Positions 25,700-34,876 of a stretch of DNA of 64,000 bases are shown here, one piece after another. The notes beneath the pieces were generated by a model, which saw nothing but the letters and a program-made list of their open reading frames with translations, searched no databases and had not been told where the DNA came from. Location of the stretch: the NCBI GenBank assembly GCA_034436155.1, contig DAOTVP010000021.1, forward strand, positions 3,655-67,654, read 5' to 3'. Source of the DNA: GCA-2794515 sp034436155 (GTDB lineage: Bacteria; Chloroflexota; Anaerolineae; Aggregatilineales; Phototrophicaceae). The stretch's first letter is position 1. Every line of letters starts with the position of its first letter. Made by a program: the position numbers and the translations under genes.

Positions 25700-28064
25700 T
25701 ACGGCACACGCCGCACCACAAAAAGAGACAAATCTGTTTTATCAGATAATCGGCGTATGGGGGCGCATTTCGCCTTCGCTCGTGCCGATACTGGCTGTCG
25801 TCACGGCGCTGATATTCGCAGTGCCGTTCATCGTCCTCATCCGTAGTGGCGGAGATATTAGTCGTGGTCTGAATGTGGCGGGACTCGCCTATTCGGGTCT
25901 GATAGAAGGCTCGGTTGGGTTGGCAATCAACCCTGTTATGTCGCCTGATGAGGTGACGATGGCGCTGGAGTTCATCAAACAACTCGAAGCGATGGATGGT
26001 CAAGCCTTGCCGTTTAACACCCTGCGCCAAATTTCTGAACGCACCACCGCAACCGCCCGACTTGGTGTGGATACGGTACGGCGTTATGGCGCGGTTTTAG
26101 AAAAATATAGCGCCGTACCCGCCTTAGCCGATGATGCCGCCCTCGAAACCTTCGGCAATATCATCCCCGAAATTGTCCGTGTCGGCGATGACCGCTTGTG
26201 TCGGTATGGCACATTGTTGGTCGCTTTGCGTGGATTAGGCACACGCGACAGAAATGATTTCATCGGGGCATATCGCGGGCTAGATGTGGTCGATAGCGAC
26301 ATCCGCGCCGAAATTGAGGCATTCGTCCCACCGGTGACGGAAGCCAGCGAAGCGCAATTGGCATCGGGCTGTGTGGTCATCCCCGAAGCGGGGACATCGG
26401 TTGTCTCGCTGTATAGTGATGAAGAACTCGCCGATGCCCTCACAATTTTGACCACGCGCCAATTCAACCGCCTATTTCGGGCGTTTGAACATCTGGTGTT
26501 GATGAAAGAATTGGGCATGACTTCGGTTGACCAAGATGCCCAAGACCTCGCCGATATGCACCGCCTGAGTTTTGACCCACAAAACCCCAACGGCATTCCC
26601 CGCGCCCGTCAATTGGTCGGAAATGATGCTCGTTTACAAAGTGTCGGCGTGGTAGATGACGATATTCCCGCCTTAGCCAATCAACTCTCGTTGGTGGCAA
26701 ATTTATATAGCAGTGGGTTGTTGACCAATCAGAATAACATTGTTTTGGCATTAGAAGAAGAATTACCCAAAGCGTTATCACAAAAATTGGTCGTTTTGCG
26801 ACCGAATAACCAATTGCTGATTTTAGATGATCCCAATGCCTCATTTGGGATTCGCACATCACAACGCGAGACGACTGATGGTCAAGTTTTGACCGTGCCG
26901 AATGTGGTGTATGCCCGATTGGGTGGTAGCACGATATTGTTTTTCCCTGCCAGCCTAGAGCAAACACTGGTGCGTGCCATTCCGTATATCATCGCGGGGT
27001 TGGCGGTTGGCTTGGGCTTCAAAACAGGGTTGTTCAATATCGGCGGGCAAGGGCAGATGTATATCGGCACGACACTCGCCGTTTGGGTGGGCATCACCAC
27101 GCCGTTCACCGATTTGCCCGTCGTGTTATATATCCCGCTCATCCTCATGGCGGGTATGCTTGGAGGGGCATTGTGGGGCATGATACCTGGGTTGCTCAAG
27201 GCGTATACAGGGGCGCATGAGGTTATCAACACCATCATGCTCAATTTTATCGCCTTGCGTTTGGTAGATTGGCTGGTGCGTTCCACCGACCCGCTCATCA
27301 TGCGCGACCTCGATTCGGGCAGTTTTGAACGCACGCGCATCATCGCGCCGAATGCCCAATTGCCGAATTTCGATAATATCAGCCTGTCCGTATTTTTATT
27401 GGCGGGGATTTTCACCGCCACATGGGGTTTGTGGGGTGTCCGCAAAGCCATCGCCAAAGATTGGCGTGTTGCCTTGCGCCCTGTGGTGTATGGGGTGTTG
27501 GTATTCATCGGCGGGATTGCCTTACAATGGCTGAGTGTGGGCGGGCGCTTGCATTTAGGCATTGTGCTGGTATTTTTATCGGTGATATTCGTGACATGGT
27601 TATTCAACCGCACCACCATCGGCTTTGAATTACGCACCGTTGGCGCGAATCCCGATGCGGCGCGGTATGCAGGCATGAATGTGAAGGTGAATATCGTCCT
27701 CGCCATGACGCTCAGTGGCATGTTGGCGGGGTTGGCGGGTACAGTATACATGGCAGGCGTGGATAAATACATGCAACCCGTGTTCTTATCTAACTTGGGG
27801 TTTGATGCCATTGCGGTGGCGCTATTGGCACGCAATAACCCGCGCAACATGCTATTTTCGGGATTGTTATGGGGCGCATTGCTGACAGGCAGTGGCACGA
27901 TGCAAGCCAACGCGGGGCTATCCAGCAATTTGGTTGGCATTATCCAAGCCTTCATCATCATGTTCATCGCGGCAGACGCGATTATCCGCATTTTGTGGCG
28001 TGTTCGTAAAGCCACACCAGAAGAAAAAGCCGCCGCCGTCATTTCTAAAGGTTGGGGAGGTTGA
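25692..28064 (+). CDS. ABC permease with very large N-terminal extracytoplasmic domain
   Basis: 790 residues from ATG 25692, overlapping the ATPase end by 8 nt. One membrane helix at about 30-55 (LVPILAVVTALIFAVPFIVL) is followed by some 350 mostly polar residues, then a normal BPD_transp_2 permease core from about 415 (LGFKTGLFNIGGQGQMYIG; GANPDAARYAGM). Permeases of this family are usually 300-400 residues. The extra domain is helical, with no motif I recognise, and should lie outside the membrane, where the binding protein docks. Confidence 0.9.
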   Translation: MTDTAHAAPQKETNLFYQIIGVWGRISPSLVPILAVVTALIFAVPFIVLIRSGGDISRGLNVAGLAYSGLIEGSVGLAINPVMSPDEVTMALEFIKQLEAMDGQALPFNTLRQISERTTATARLGVDTVRRYGAVLEKYSAVPALADDAALETFGNIIPEIVRVGDDRLCRYGTLLVALRGLGTRDRNDFIGAYRGLDVVDSDIRAEIEAFVPPVTEASEAQLASGCVVIPEAGTSVVSLYSDEELADALTILTTRQFNRLFRAFEHLVLMKELGMTSVDQDAQDLADMHRLSFDPQNPNGIPRARQLVGNDARLQSVGVVDDDIPALANQLSLVANLYSSGLLTNQNNIVLALEEELPKALSQKLVVLRPNNQLLILDDPNASFGIRTSQRETTDGQVLTVPNVVYARLGGSTILFFPASLEQTLVRAIPYIIAGLAVGLGFKTGLFNIGGQGQMYIGTTLAVWVGITTPFTDLPVVLYIPLILMAGMLGGALWGMIPGLLKAYTGAHEVINTIMLNFIALRLVDWLVRSTDPLIMRDLDSGSFERTRIIAPNAQLPNFDNISLSVFLLAGIFTATWGLWGVRKAIAKDWRVALRPVVYGVLVFIGGIALQWLSVGGRLHLGIVLVFLSVIFVTWLFNRTTIGFELRTVGANPDAARYAGMNVKVNIVLAMTLSGMLAGLAGTVYMAGVDKYMQPVFLSNLGFDAIAVALLARNNPRNMLFSGLLWGALLTGSGTMQANAGLSSNLVGIIQAFIIMFIAADAIIRILWRVRKATPEEKAAAVISKGWGG

Positions 28065-28069
28065 TACCC

Positions 28070-29341
28070 ATGAGCCAAATCAGCAAATTTTTGTTCAATC
28101 GTACTGCATTTTTTGGTATCGTATTTGCGTTAATCGGCGTACTAATTTTGTTATCTGCGCCAAATAGCATAGACCCCAACGCCAATTCGGTCTTACGCTT
28201 TCCGAATGATAACCCATCGTTGAGTTTTGATTTATCCATCCCTACGCTAGGCTTCGCGGTAGTGGTGGCGATTTTCTATATGGCGGGTGGCGCTTTCGCC
28301 GTCAGTCGATTGGGTGGGCATCAGACCAGACGGGCGCGGTCTTGGGGGCTGATTGTGTGTGGCGCGTTATTGATTCCGTTGGTGCTTGTCCTCGCCGCGG
28401 CGGGCAAAGATACCAACATCGTCTCGATGCTGGCGGCGAGTTTTCGGCTTGCCACACCGATTATCATCGGCGCGATGGCGGGGATTTGGTGTGAACGCAG
28501 TGGTGTGGTCAACATCGCGATCGAAGGCATGATGCTCACAGGGGCATGTTTTGGTTATGTCACCTATACGGTGGTCTCGCAGACCACCCCTGGTCAAAGT
28601 GGGTTGTGGATTGGCGTGGGGATAGCCACGATTTCGGGCGGGTTGATGGCACTGCTCCACGCATGGCTTTCGATTACGTTCAAAACCGACCAAATCATTA
28701 GCGGGACGGTGATTAACATCCTCGCGCTGGGGCTGACTAGCTTCATCCGCGTGGAGGTGCTGGTCACATCCGACGCATCCGTCGAAAAATTGGCGATTAT
28801 CAAATTGCCGATTTTGGGTGATTTGCCCGTCTTGGGGGATGTCATCTTCACAGGCAGACCGATATTCTTCTTCATGTTTTTCATTGTCATCGGCACGCAC
28901 ATCATTTTGTATTACACCCGTTGGGGCTTGCGGACACGCGCCGTTGGTGAAAATCCGGGCGCGGCAGATACGCTTGGTGTCAAAGTGCAACGCAACCGCT
29001 ACATAAACGTGATCGTTGGCGGGCTAATCGCAGGGCTGGCGGGGGCGTGGTTCTCGCTCGAAACGGCGGGCGGGTTTGATGACGGTATGACCAGTGGCGC
29101 GGGCTTCATCGCGCTGGCGGCGATGATTTTCGGCAAGTGGACACCGTTTGGCGCGGCGGCGGGTGGCTTGTTATTCGGATTCGCCCAAGCCCTCGATACG
29201 CGCTTCCAATTGTTAAATGTGCCGATTCCGGTTCAATTTGTGCAGATGACCCCCTACATCATCACCATGATTATCCTCGCGGGCGTGGTTGGTCGGGCAA
29301 TCGCGCCGAAAGCCGTTGGCAAACCATACGAAAAGGAATAA
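28070..29341 (+). CDS. Second ABC permease of the nucleoside/sugar transporter
   Basis: 423 residues from ATG 28070, 5 nt after the previous stop, with GGGAGG as ribosome site. About ten hydrophobic helices; IIIGAMAGIWCERSGVVNIAIEGMM-type block (IWCERSGVVNIAIEGMML) and RAVGENPGAADTLGV are the family's conserved regions. It is the normal-length partner of the large permease. Together with the ATPase they form a BMP-dependent importer, probably for nucleosides. Confidence 0.92.
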   Translation: MSQISKFLFNRTAFFGIVFALIGVLILLSAPNSIDPNANSVLRFPNDNPSLSFDLSIPTLGFAVVVAIFYMAGGAFAVSRLGGHQTRRARSWGLIVCGALLIPLVLVLAAAGKDTNIVSMLAASFRLATPIIIGAMAGIWCERSGVVNIAIEGMMLTGACFGYVTYTVVSQTTPGQSGLWIGVGIATISGGLMALLHAWLSITFKTDQIISGTVINILALGLTSFIRVEVLVTSDASVEKLAIIKLPILGDLPVLGDVIFTGRPIFFFMFFIVIGTHIILYYTRWGLRTRAVGENPGAADTLGVKVQRNRYINVIVGGLIAGLAGAWFSLETAGGFDDGMTSGAGFIALAAMIFGKWTPFGAAAGGLLFGFAQALDTRFQLLNVPIPVQFVQMTPYIITMIILAGVVGRAIAPKAVGKPYEKE

Positions 29342-29346
29342 GTGAG

Positions 29347-30330
29347 ATGAGCGCACGCGCAATTTTGATCCATGGTGAAGATGATGTCGGCATCGAAGAA
29401 TCGCTCGCTAAATGGCGCAAAGAGATGGGCGACTCGCCCAATACCGATTTCAACATCAGCGAATTTGACGGCGAAGTGGCGGATGTAGCAGAAATCATCG
29501 CCGCCGTCAGTTCGTATCCCTTTTTAGCCGATGCGCGGATGGTCATCGTGCGCGGAATGCTCAAATGGATTACGCGCAAAGGTGCAGGCGAGACGGGCAA
29601 GGCGGTCGTTGCCCGTCTGGTGGATGAATTGCCACACCTGCCCGAATGGGCGCGGTTGATATTTGTCGAACACGAAACCTTGCCCGATTCTCACCCCGTT
29701 TTTAAGGCGATGAAAGATTCACCGCACGCCAAAATTCAACATTGCCCCATCCCCAAAGATATGCCCAAATGGTTGATGACCCGCGCCCAAAAGGTATATC
29801 AGGTGGAATTAGATGATTTCGCCGCCCGCGCCTTGGCGTTGGTCGTGGGTTCAGATTTGCGCGGGGCAGATAACGAACTCTGTAAATTAGCCGATTATGT
29901 CGGTGATGCCAAAAAAATCACCGAAGCCGATGTCGCCACGATGACCAGTTACCTACCCGAAGTCACCATCTGGCAGGCGGTCAAAGATATTGCCGAAGGG
30001 CGGGGTAGGCGGGCATTAGAACGCATCCACCAATTGTTGATGGATAAAAAAAACAACGACCCGTTTGGCATTTTTGGGATGATTGTGCGCCAATTTCGAT
30101 TTTTATTGCTCACCAAAGAGTATCTATCCAGACCATCTCAAGGGACGGCGTTGGCGGATATCCTAGGCGTAAAATCGGCGCAAGAATATATCAATCAGAG
30201 CAAGGCGTTTAAGCTAGAAGATCTAGAACGCATTTATAGGGCTTTGCAAGACTACGACTTTAAGATGAAAGTCGGCATGATAGACCCCGAAACCGCGCTG
30301 GATTTGATGATTATCGGGTTATCGAAATGA
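29347..30330 (+). CDS. holA: DNA polymerase III delta subunit
   Basis: Clamp-loader subunit that opens the beta clamp. 327 residues from ATG 29347, 5 nt behind the permease stop, with AAGGAA upstream. ILIHGEDDVGIEESLAKW, SSYPFLADARMVIVRGM and GSDLRGADNELCKLADYVGD follow the HolA pattern, and the C-terminal collar has FGMIVRQFRFLLLTKEYL. The frame is open further upstream inside the permease gene but that part is not homologous. Confidence 0.9.
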   Translation: MSARAILIHGEDDVGIEESLAKWRKEMGDSPNTDFNISEFDGEVADVAEIIAAVSSYPFLADARMVIVRGMLKWITRKGAGETGKAVVARLVDELPHLPEWARLIFVEHETLPDSHPVFKAMKDSPHAKIQHCPIPKDMPKWLMTRAQKVYQVELDDFAARALALVVGSDLRGADNELCKLADYVGDAKKITEADVATMTSYLPEVTIWQAVKDIAEGRGRRALERIHQLLMDKKNNDPFGIFGMIVRQFRFLLLTKEYLSRPSQGTALADILGVKSAQEYINQSKAFKLEDLERIYRALQDYDFKMKVGMIDPETALDLMIIGLSK

Positions 30331-30411
30331 CCATCTGAAACTTTCTTGTTCGCATCACGTATAAGAAGATGTAACAATCAGATAGGTAATGATGAAGGGA
30401 GATATTTCATC

Positions 30412-30753
30412 ATGATAGAAATTTTGGCATTGCTTGGTTTGTTGGTGTTCGCGTGGTTGCTGTTTGGTGTGATATTCGGCGCGGTGATTTCGGTGATCAA
30501 TTTCATCTTGATGATTTTGGTCTGGATTTTCATCGGGTTCTTGGCGGGTCAATTGATTCGTGGTAAAGGATACGGACCCATTGGCGATGCCGCGCTCGGT
30601 ATTGGCGGTGGTATAGTCGGGTCTATCATTTTACGCCTGACGGGTACAACCAACTGGGATAATGGCTTGTTGGGCGGTATTGTGGTCGGCACAATCGGCG
30701 CGGTGGTGTTGGTCTTTTTGGTGCGCTTGGTCAACAAGGATTTTGCCAAATAA
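30412..30753 (+). CDS. GlsB/YeaQ-like small membrane protein
   Basis: 113 residues with three or four membrane helices. GFLAGQLIRGKGYGPIGDAA and GIGGGIVGSIIL are the conserved Gly-rich loops of the transglycosylase-associated family, often stress-induced. ATG 30412 follows a loose AAGGGAG. Function unclear even in model organisms. Confidence 0.88.
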   Translation: MIEILALLGLLVFAWLLFGVIFGAVISVINFILMILVWIFIGFLAGQLIRGKGYGPIGDAALGIGGGIVGSIILRLTGTTNWDNGLLGGIVVGTIGAVVLVFLVRLVNKDFAK

Positions 30754-31062
30754 CATCACAACAACTAACATATCCATAACACACATAGGGACGATATACG
30801 CGCTCCGCGCTAATCGTCCCGTACAGGTCACGCGGGCAATTTTAAGTGTGTAGGGGTAGCGTATATCCGCCCTATAATAGCAGATATAGATTGCCTCAAA
30901 ATGTAACCCAATCATCCCAATTCATCCTAATTTATTACCTCATTTACATCATGTTATAACAATTTGTTGCAACATCTTACGGGTTTTCTGTACATGTTTC
31001 CGATATAATGTGAGATAAGGGCATGGACATGGTATCACTATATATACGGATAAGTAAATAGT
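30754..31062. other. Intergenic region with repeat and promoter sequence
   Basis: 309 bp without a gene. It holds paired-hairpin copy 2 (30787-30863), then an AT-rich stretch with several TATAAT-like boxes (for example near 30955 and 31005) that should contain the histidine kinase promoter. Nothing else is seen. Confidence 0.6.
30787..30863. repeat. Paired-hairpin element, copy 2 (second hairpin half lost)
   Basis: Hairpin 30788-30820 is a perfect example: stem GGGACGAT/ATCGTCCC, internal loop ATA/CTA, upper stem CGCG/CGCG. To the right only the ATA-side arm of the second hairpin remains (AGGGCGGATATACGCTAC on the minus strand, up to 30863), so this copy is partly deleted. Confidence 0.75.
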
Positions 31063-32184
31063 ATGATAGCAACCGAGGAACATCCAATCACAACAATCAT
31101 CCAAGCCAATGTCATCGTGTTGGACGGTTGTACCGATGAATACGAAAAATTAGAACGCCCGCTCTCTGCACATTTTAAAATAGGGCGTATGATGCTATCG
31201 GATAGCGAACAGTTGCTTCAACATCTGCCCCCAGATGCCCTGATTATCATCGTTGGCAAATCGCAATATCCAGATGCCATTCGGTGGTTGCGCCAAATTC
31301 GGCAGATTGAGGAGTGGCGACATATTCCTATCATCCCATATATCAATTTGCCCGAAGAAACCGTCTTTCTGAACGCAGGCGCGACCGAATGTTGGGTGTA
31401 TCCGATTCCGTATGAGACGATGATCGTGCGCCTAAAAAATCAATTGGAACGGGTGAAATTGTTGGATGAGTATCGCGCTCGTGAAGCCGAATATCGGCAA
31501 GCGTATCTCGCCCAATCGCATCTCATCGAAATCGCTTCGCATGATCTCCAACATCCAATTAACGATTTGTTGATGATAGAAGGCTTGTTGCAACAATACA
31601 GCCAAAGTGATACGCAAATTCAAGCCTTGCTCGAAGATATGAAGGTGGCATTGGATAATATGCAAGAGGCGCTCAATGACTTTTTGACGGCGCTGTATTT
31701 GCGTGGGCAAGTGCAATTTAAGCCACAACTGCTTGCCGTGGCGAGTATTTTATTGGATATTGGTCTAAGATATGTCTTACGCGCATCGCATAAAAATATT
31801 CAGGTCTTGGTCGGTCAGACACCCGGATATATCTACGCCGAACCGCGTCGTGTTGGGCAGATTGTCGAAAATTTGGTGAGCAATGCCGTTAAATATAGCC
31901 CGCCCAATACCGAAGTTCACATTTGGTCAGAGATCCATCCCGATGGCACATATATCCATGTGCGTGATTGGGGTCCGGGCATCCCCGAAGCAGAACGGAG
32001 TTTGCTATTTAGCGAATTTGGACGCTTAAGCACGCGCCCCACAGGTAATGAAAGCAGTATCGGCTTGGGGTTGTGGGTGGTCAAGCGACTCGCACAAGCA
32101 ATGGGTGGCGATGTGGGGGCATCTTTTCCAGAAGAGGGTGGCTCTGTATTTTGGGTGCGCCTCCCCGCACATCCCCCAGTTTAA
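31063..32184 (+). CDS. Sensor histidine kinase with degenerate receiver domain
   Basis: 373 residues, cytosolic. Residues ~10-130 look like a response-regulator receiver (NVIVLDGC, then FLNAGATECWVYPIPYETM), but the phospho-acceptor position is DALIIIVGKS, without the Asp. A linker leads to HisKA with IASHDLQHPINDL at ~165, then HATPase_c: N box IVENLVSNAVKYSP, G1 VRDWGPGIPEAE, G2 SSIGLGLWVVKRL. The histidine and ATP site are intact. Its partner regulator is unknown. Its stop shares TTAA with the convergent gene. Confidence 0.9.
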   Translation: MIATEEHPITTIIQANVIVLDGCTDEYEKLERPLSAHFKIGRMMLSDSEQLLQHLPPDALIIIVGKSQYPDAIRWLRQIRQIEEWRHIPIIPYINLPEETVFLNAGATECWVYPIPYETMIVRLKNQLERVKLLDEYRAREAEYRQAYLAQSHLIEIASHDLQHPINDLLMIEGLLQQYSQSDTQIQALLEDMKVALDNMQEALNDFLTALYLRGQVQFKPQLLAVASILLDIGLRYVLRASHKNIQVLVGQTPGYIYAEPRRVGQIVENLVSNAVKYSPPNTEVHIWSEIHPDGTYIHVRDWGPGIPEAERSLLFSEFGRLSTRPTGNESSIGLGLWVVKRLAQAMGGDVGASFPEEGGSVFWVRLPAHPPV

Positions 32185-33158
32185 TCTGTCCAATCGGGGG
32201 CTTGCGCGTTGCGAAAGCCGAATGTGAGGCGATGCAAATCTGTCCCATCGGGGCGGATTTTATACAATTCATGACCGCGCCCTTGTGCGCGATTCGATGA
32301 AAAAATAATCCATTCGCCATCCGATGACCATGTAGGTGTCACATCTACAAATGCCTCATTCCCAAGTGTGAGTTGGCGCGATGTTTGGGTGATAAAATCG
32401 TAAATCCATAACCGCCGCCTATCGGGTATGCCACCGATATACACCAATTTTGTGCCATCAGGCGACCATGCTCCAAATATGCCATTTTCGACCACCAGTT
32501 GCATATTTGCCCGATTCACGTTGGCGGGTTGTATCTCATCGGGTATGGTTAAGCGATAAATCCGCTCACTGGAATTGTTCGTCACTGAAAATACGATATG
32601 TGTGCCATCGGGCGACCATGCAAAATGCAAAACATCATCTTGTAATGGGTTTACCAACAGGCGTAATTCTTTGCCATCGGCACGCCCCATGAACAAGCCA
32701 TAGCGCCCATTATCGGTCTTGCCATGAAAGCCCAAATACACATCATCAGGTGACCATGCGGGCATGGCTTTATCGTAAGCCAACATAAACACGCCGATAT
32801 TACCATCATTCATGAAAGGGGTGATGCGTTGGGTGAGGTTGTTGGGCGTGATGATGTAAATATCGTACAAATCGCTGGTGGGTGTATTGGCATGATAGGC
32901 AATCCTTTGCCCGTCCGATGACCATGCAGGATAGCGTTCATTGATGCGAGGGGTGTTGGTCAGGCGGATAGTCGCGCCTGTCCGCATATCGAGCATGAAT
33001 AAATCCCATGATGAGTTGCTATCGGGCGATGCCATATACACAATACGCGGGGCAGGGGGCAACATGCCCCCTAGCGCCAACACGAAAGCGCAAATTATCC
33101 CTATCCCAATGGTGATGAGAGATGTTTGTCGGATAACGTGGCGGAAAAATAAGATCAT
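32181..33158 (-). CDS. PD40/TolB-type beta-propeller protein, membrane-anchored
   Basis: 325 residues. An N-terminal membrane helix (SLITIGIGIICAFVLALGG, residues ~14-33) anchors a propeller with blades such as WSSDGQRIAYHA, WSPDDVYLGF, WSPDGTHIVF and WSSDGEWIIF. Its ATG overlaps the stop of the upstream paralogue in ATGA form, so the two are co-translated. Probably an extracytoplasmic binding scaffold; the ligand is unknown. Confidence 0.88.
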   Translation of the reverse strand: MILFFRHVIRQTSLITIGIGIICAFVLALGGMLPPAPRIVYMASPDSNSSWDLFMLDMRTGATIRLTNTPRINERYPAWSSDGQRIAYHANTPTSDLYDIYIITPNNLTQRITPFMNDGNIGVFMLAYDKAMPAWSPDDVYLGFHGKTDNGRYGLFMGRADGKELRLLVNPLQDDVLHFAWSPDGTHIVFSVTNNSSERIYRLTIPDEIQPANVNRANMQLVVENGIFGAWSPDGTKLVYIGGIPDRRRLWIYDFITQTSRQLTLGNEAFVDVTPTWSSDGEWIIFSSNRAQGRGHELYKIRPDGTDLHRLTFGFRNAQAPDWTD

Positions 33159-34213
33159 GGTGCAGGAGTTGCCTCTGGTGCGCTATCGGCGGGGATAGTT
33201 TCCCACACGGGGAACAGATTATTGCCCGTCTCGGTGAGTTGGCGTTTGTTCGTGCCATCCACATTCATCAGGTAAATATGCCAATTCCCTGTTTCGTTAG
33301 ACATATACACCATCTGCGTCCCATCGGGCGAGACTTGGGCATCGCCACTAAAAATTTCATCGCCGATGGGGCGGATGTTGCTCCCATCTGGGTTCATCAA
33401 ATAAATTGGCATCTCGCCTGTCATCAAAATTTCATCTTCATTCGAGATGAATAAAATGGTCTTGCCATCCAACGAAAATGCGCCATTCAAAACCGAATAA
33501 TCAAAATTCGTCAGGCGTTGGGTTTCGCCACCTTCACGGGAGATGATATACAAATTTTCATCGTTATCGATTCGATTACTACTGTAGATGATGAACTGGT
33601 TATCTGGAGACCACGTTGCAAACCAATCTCGCGCCCCATTTACGCCGTCTTGTGTGAGGCGGATTTTATCGCCCGCGGGGGATTGCACGAATAAATCGAG
33701 ATTCAGGTTGGCGATTTCTGCCCACAATTGCCAGCCATCTTTTGAATAGCTTGGATCCCACTGGAAGCGTTGTTCTTGTGCCACAGATATAATCGCACTG
33801 AGCAAATCTAGCGTTCTAAAATCAGTCCCATCAGGACGTACTTGGGCGGGACCCATCACCACACCACTACGACTGGTAATCAAGTTGATCATCTGCCCAT
33901 CGAAGGCATAACTGGGGAAGTATTCGTGACCTTTATCTTCTTGGGGCATCAACCGATATTCTTCCTCTGTGCAAGCGGGGTTATCATCTAACTGTATACA
34001 TTGTCGTGTGAGATTGTTCAGTTCCCCGTCTGCCGAAAGTGTGACCACATCCCAAGAACCGTCCATATCGGATGTGAATGCGATTCCGCCGTTCAACCGC
34101 GCCAATTCAACATCCCCGCCACGAAAGAAGAGGTTATAAACCACCAAACCGCCTATTATGAGCGCCACGATTAGCACACCTACTACTATCCATAACCAAC
34201 GTTGCTTCATCAA
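33155..34213 (-). CDS. PD40/TolB-type beta-propeller protein, membrane-anchored
   Basis: 352 residues, first gene of the two-gene propeller operon. N-terminal helix WIVVGVLIVALIIGGLVVYN, then blades with IAFTSDMDGSWDVVTL, WSPDNQFIIYSS, FSLDGKTILFIS and VSPDGTQMVYMS, and a Pro/Ala-rich tail. The AGGAG before ATG 34213 supports the start. Related in sequence to the downstream gene and to the propeller of the kinase at 20261. Confidence 0.88.
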   Translation of the reverse strand: MMKQRWLWIVVGVLIVALIIGGLVVYNLFFRGGDVELARLNGGIAFTSDMDGSWDVVTLSADGELNNLTRQCIQLDDNPACTEEEYRLMPQEDKGHEYFPSYAFDGQMINLITSRSGVVMGPAQVRPDGTDFRTLDLLSAIISVAQEQRFQWDPSYSKDGWQLWAEIANLNLDLFVQSPAGDKIRLTQDGVNGARDWFATWSPDNQFIIYSSNRIDNDENLYIISREGGETQRLTNFDYSVLNGAFSLDGKTILFISNEDEILMTGEMPIYLMNPDGSNIRPIGDEIFSGDAQVSPDGTQMVYMSNETGNWHIYLMNVDGTNKRQLTETGNNLFPVWETIPADSAPEATPAP

Positions 34214-34407
34214 AAATACTCCTCTAAATGTAATATCGCTTTATTTTCATCCAAAAATAATTTTTATGCACGTTTATGCGTAAGACAACGGTTAGATTTT
34301 CTCTTGAATCATAGATTTTTTCAAACATTTTCACCTAAATTAAAGCATGTGGTGATACAATGAAAGATATTGTCTGATTATATCGATAGTTTATCAGGAA
34401 AAACGGT

Positions 34408-34836
34408 ATGGCAAACCTTCGCTTAGAAATTCCCAATGCAACGGCAACGTATGACCCCGAAACACGTCTTGCCAGAATTGAATATCGGGGTATTTTGGAT
34501 GGTGATGTGACCATTCAGGTGTATGATTGGCTCGATGAAATTTATCGAGAGTTTGGTATTGATAATATGTTAGGGCAAATTTTTGATTTTCGCAAAGTCC
34601 AAGCCTTTGAAGAGAGTAACCTCTCGACCGCCCGACGCACCAGCAACCGTATGAATATGCGCGTTGATACCAGCAACATCCCTGTGGCGTTGTTGGTAAA
34701 TGATTTTTATCATGAAGAAATTTTACGTGGCTCGATGCGTATCCCCGCCGAACACGTCCGCAAACGGATTGTGTGGAGCGAAGATGATGCGTTGTCTTAC
34801 ATCAAAAATTGGCACGCCGAAAAAAGTAGCGAGTGA
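34408..34836 (+). CDS. Small cytosolic protein of unknown function
   Basis: 142 residues, no membrane helix. The alternation of strands and helices (ARIEYRGILDGDVTIQVYDW, then PVALLVNDFYHEEILRGSMR) recalls STAS/SpoIIAA-like folds found as stand-alone proteins in Chloroflexota, but I see no defining motif. Single-gene transcript ended by a strong terminator. Confidence 0.7.
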   Translation: MANLRLEIPNATATYDPETRLARIEYRGILDGDVTIQVYDWLDEIYREFGIDNMLGQIFDFRKVQAFEESNLSTARRTSNRMNMRVDTSNIPVALLVNDFYHEEILRGSMRIPAEHVRKRIVWSEDDALSYIKNWHAEKSSE

Positions 34837-34841
34837 ACCAT

Positions 34842-34870
34842 AAAAAATCCCCTCTATGAGGGGATTTTTG
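34842..34870. terminator. Bidirectional intrinsic terminator
   Basis: AAAAAATCCCCTC-TAT-GAGGGGATTTTT: a perfect stem with A and T tracts, between the convergent 34408 gene and the SH3b/CARDB gene. Confidence 0.93.
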
Positions 34871-34876
34871 TTATGG

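Noticed and set aside
26882..28078. Long minus-strand open frame (about 398 codons) opposite the ABC permease
   Set aside because: It is the antisense shadow of a clearly homologous permease; its composition (Met/Asn/Pro-rich, no domain) is typical of such shadows.
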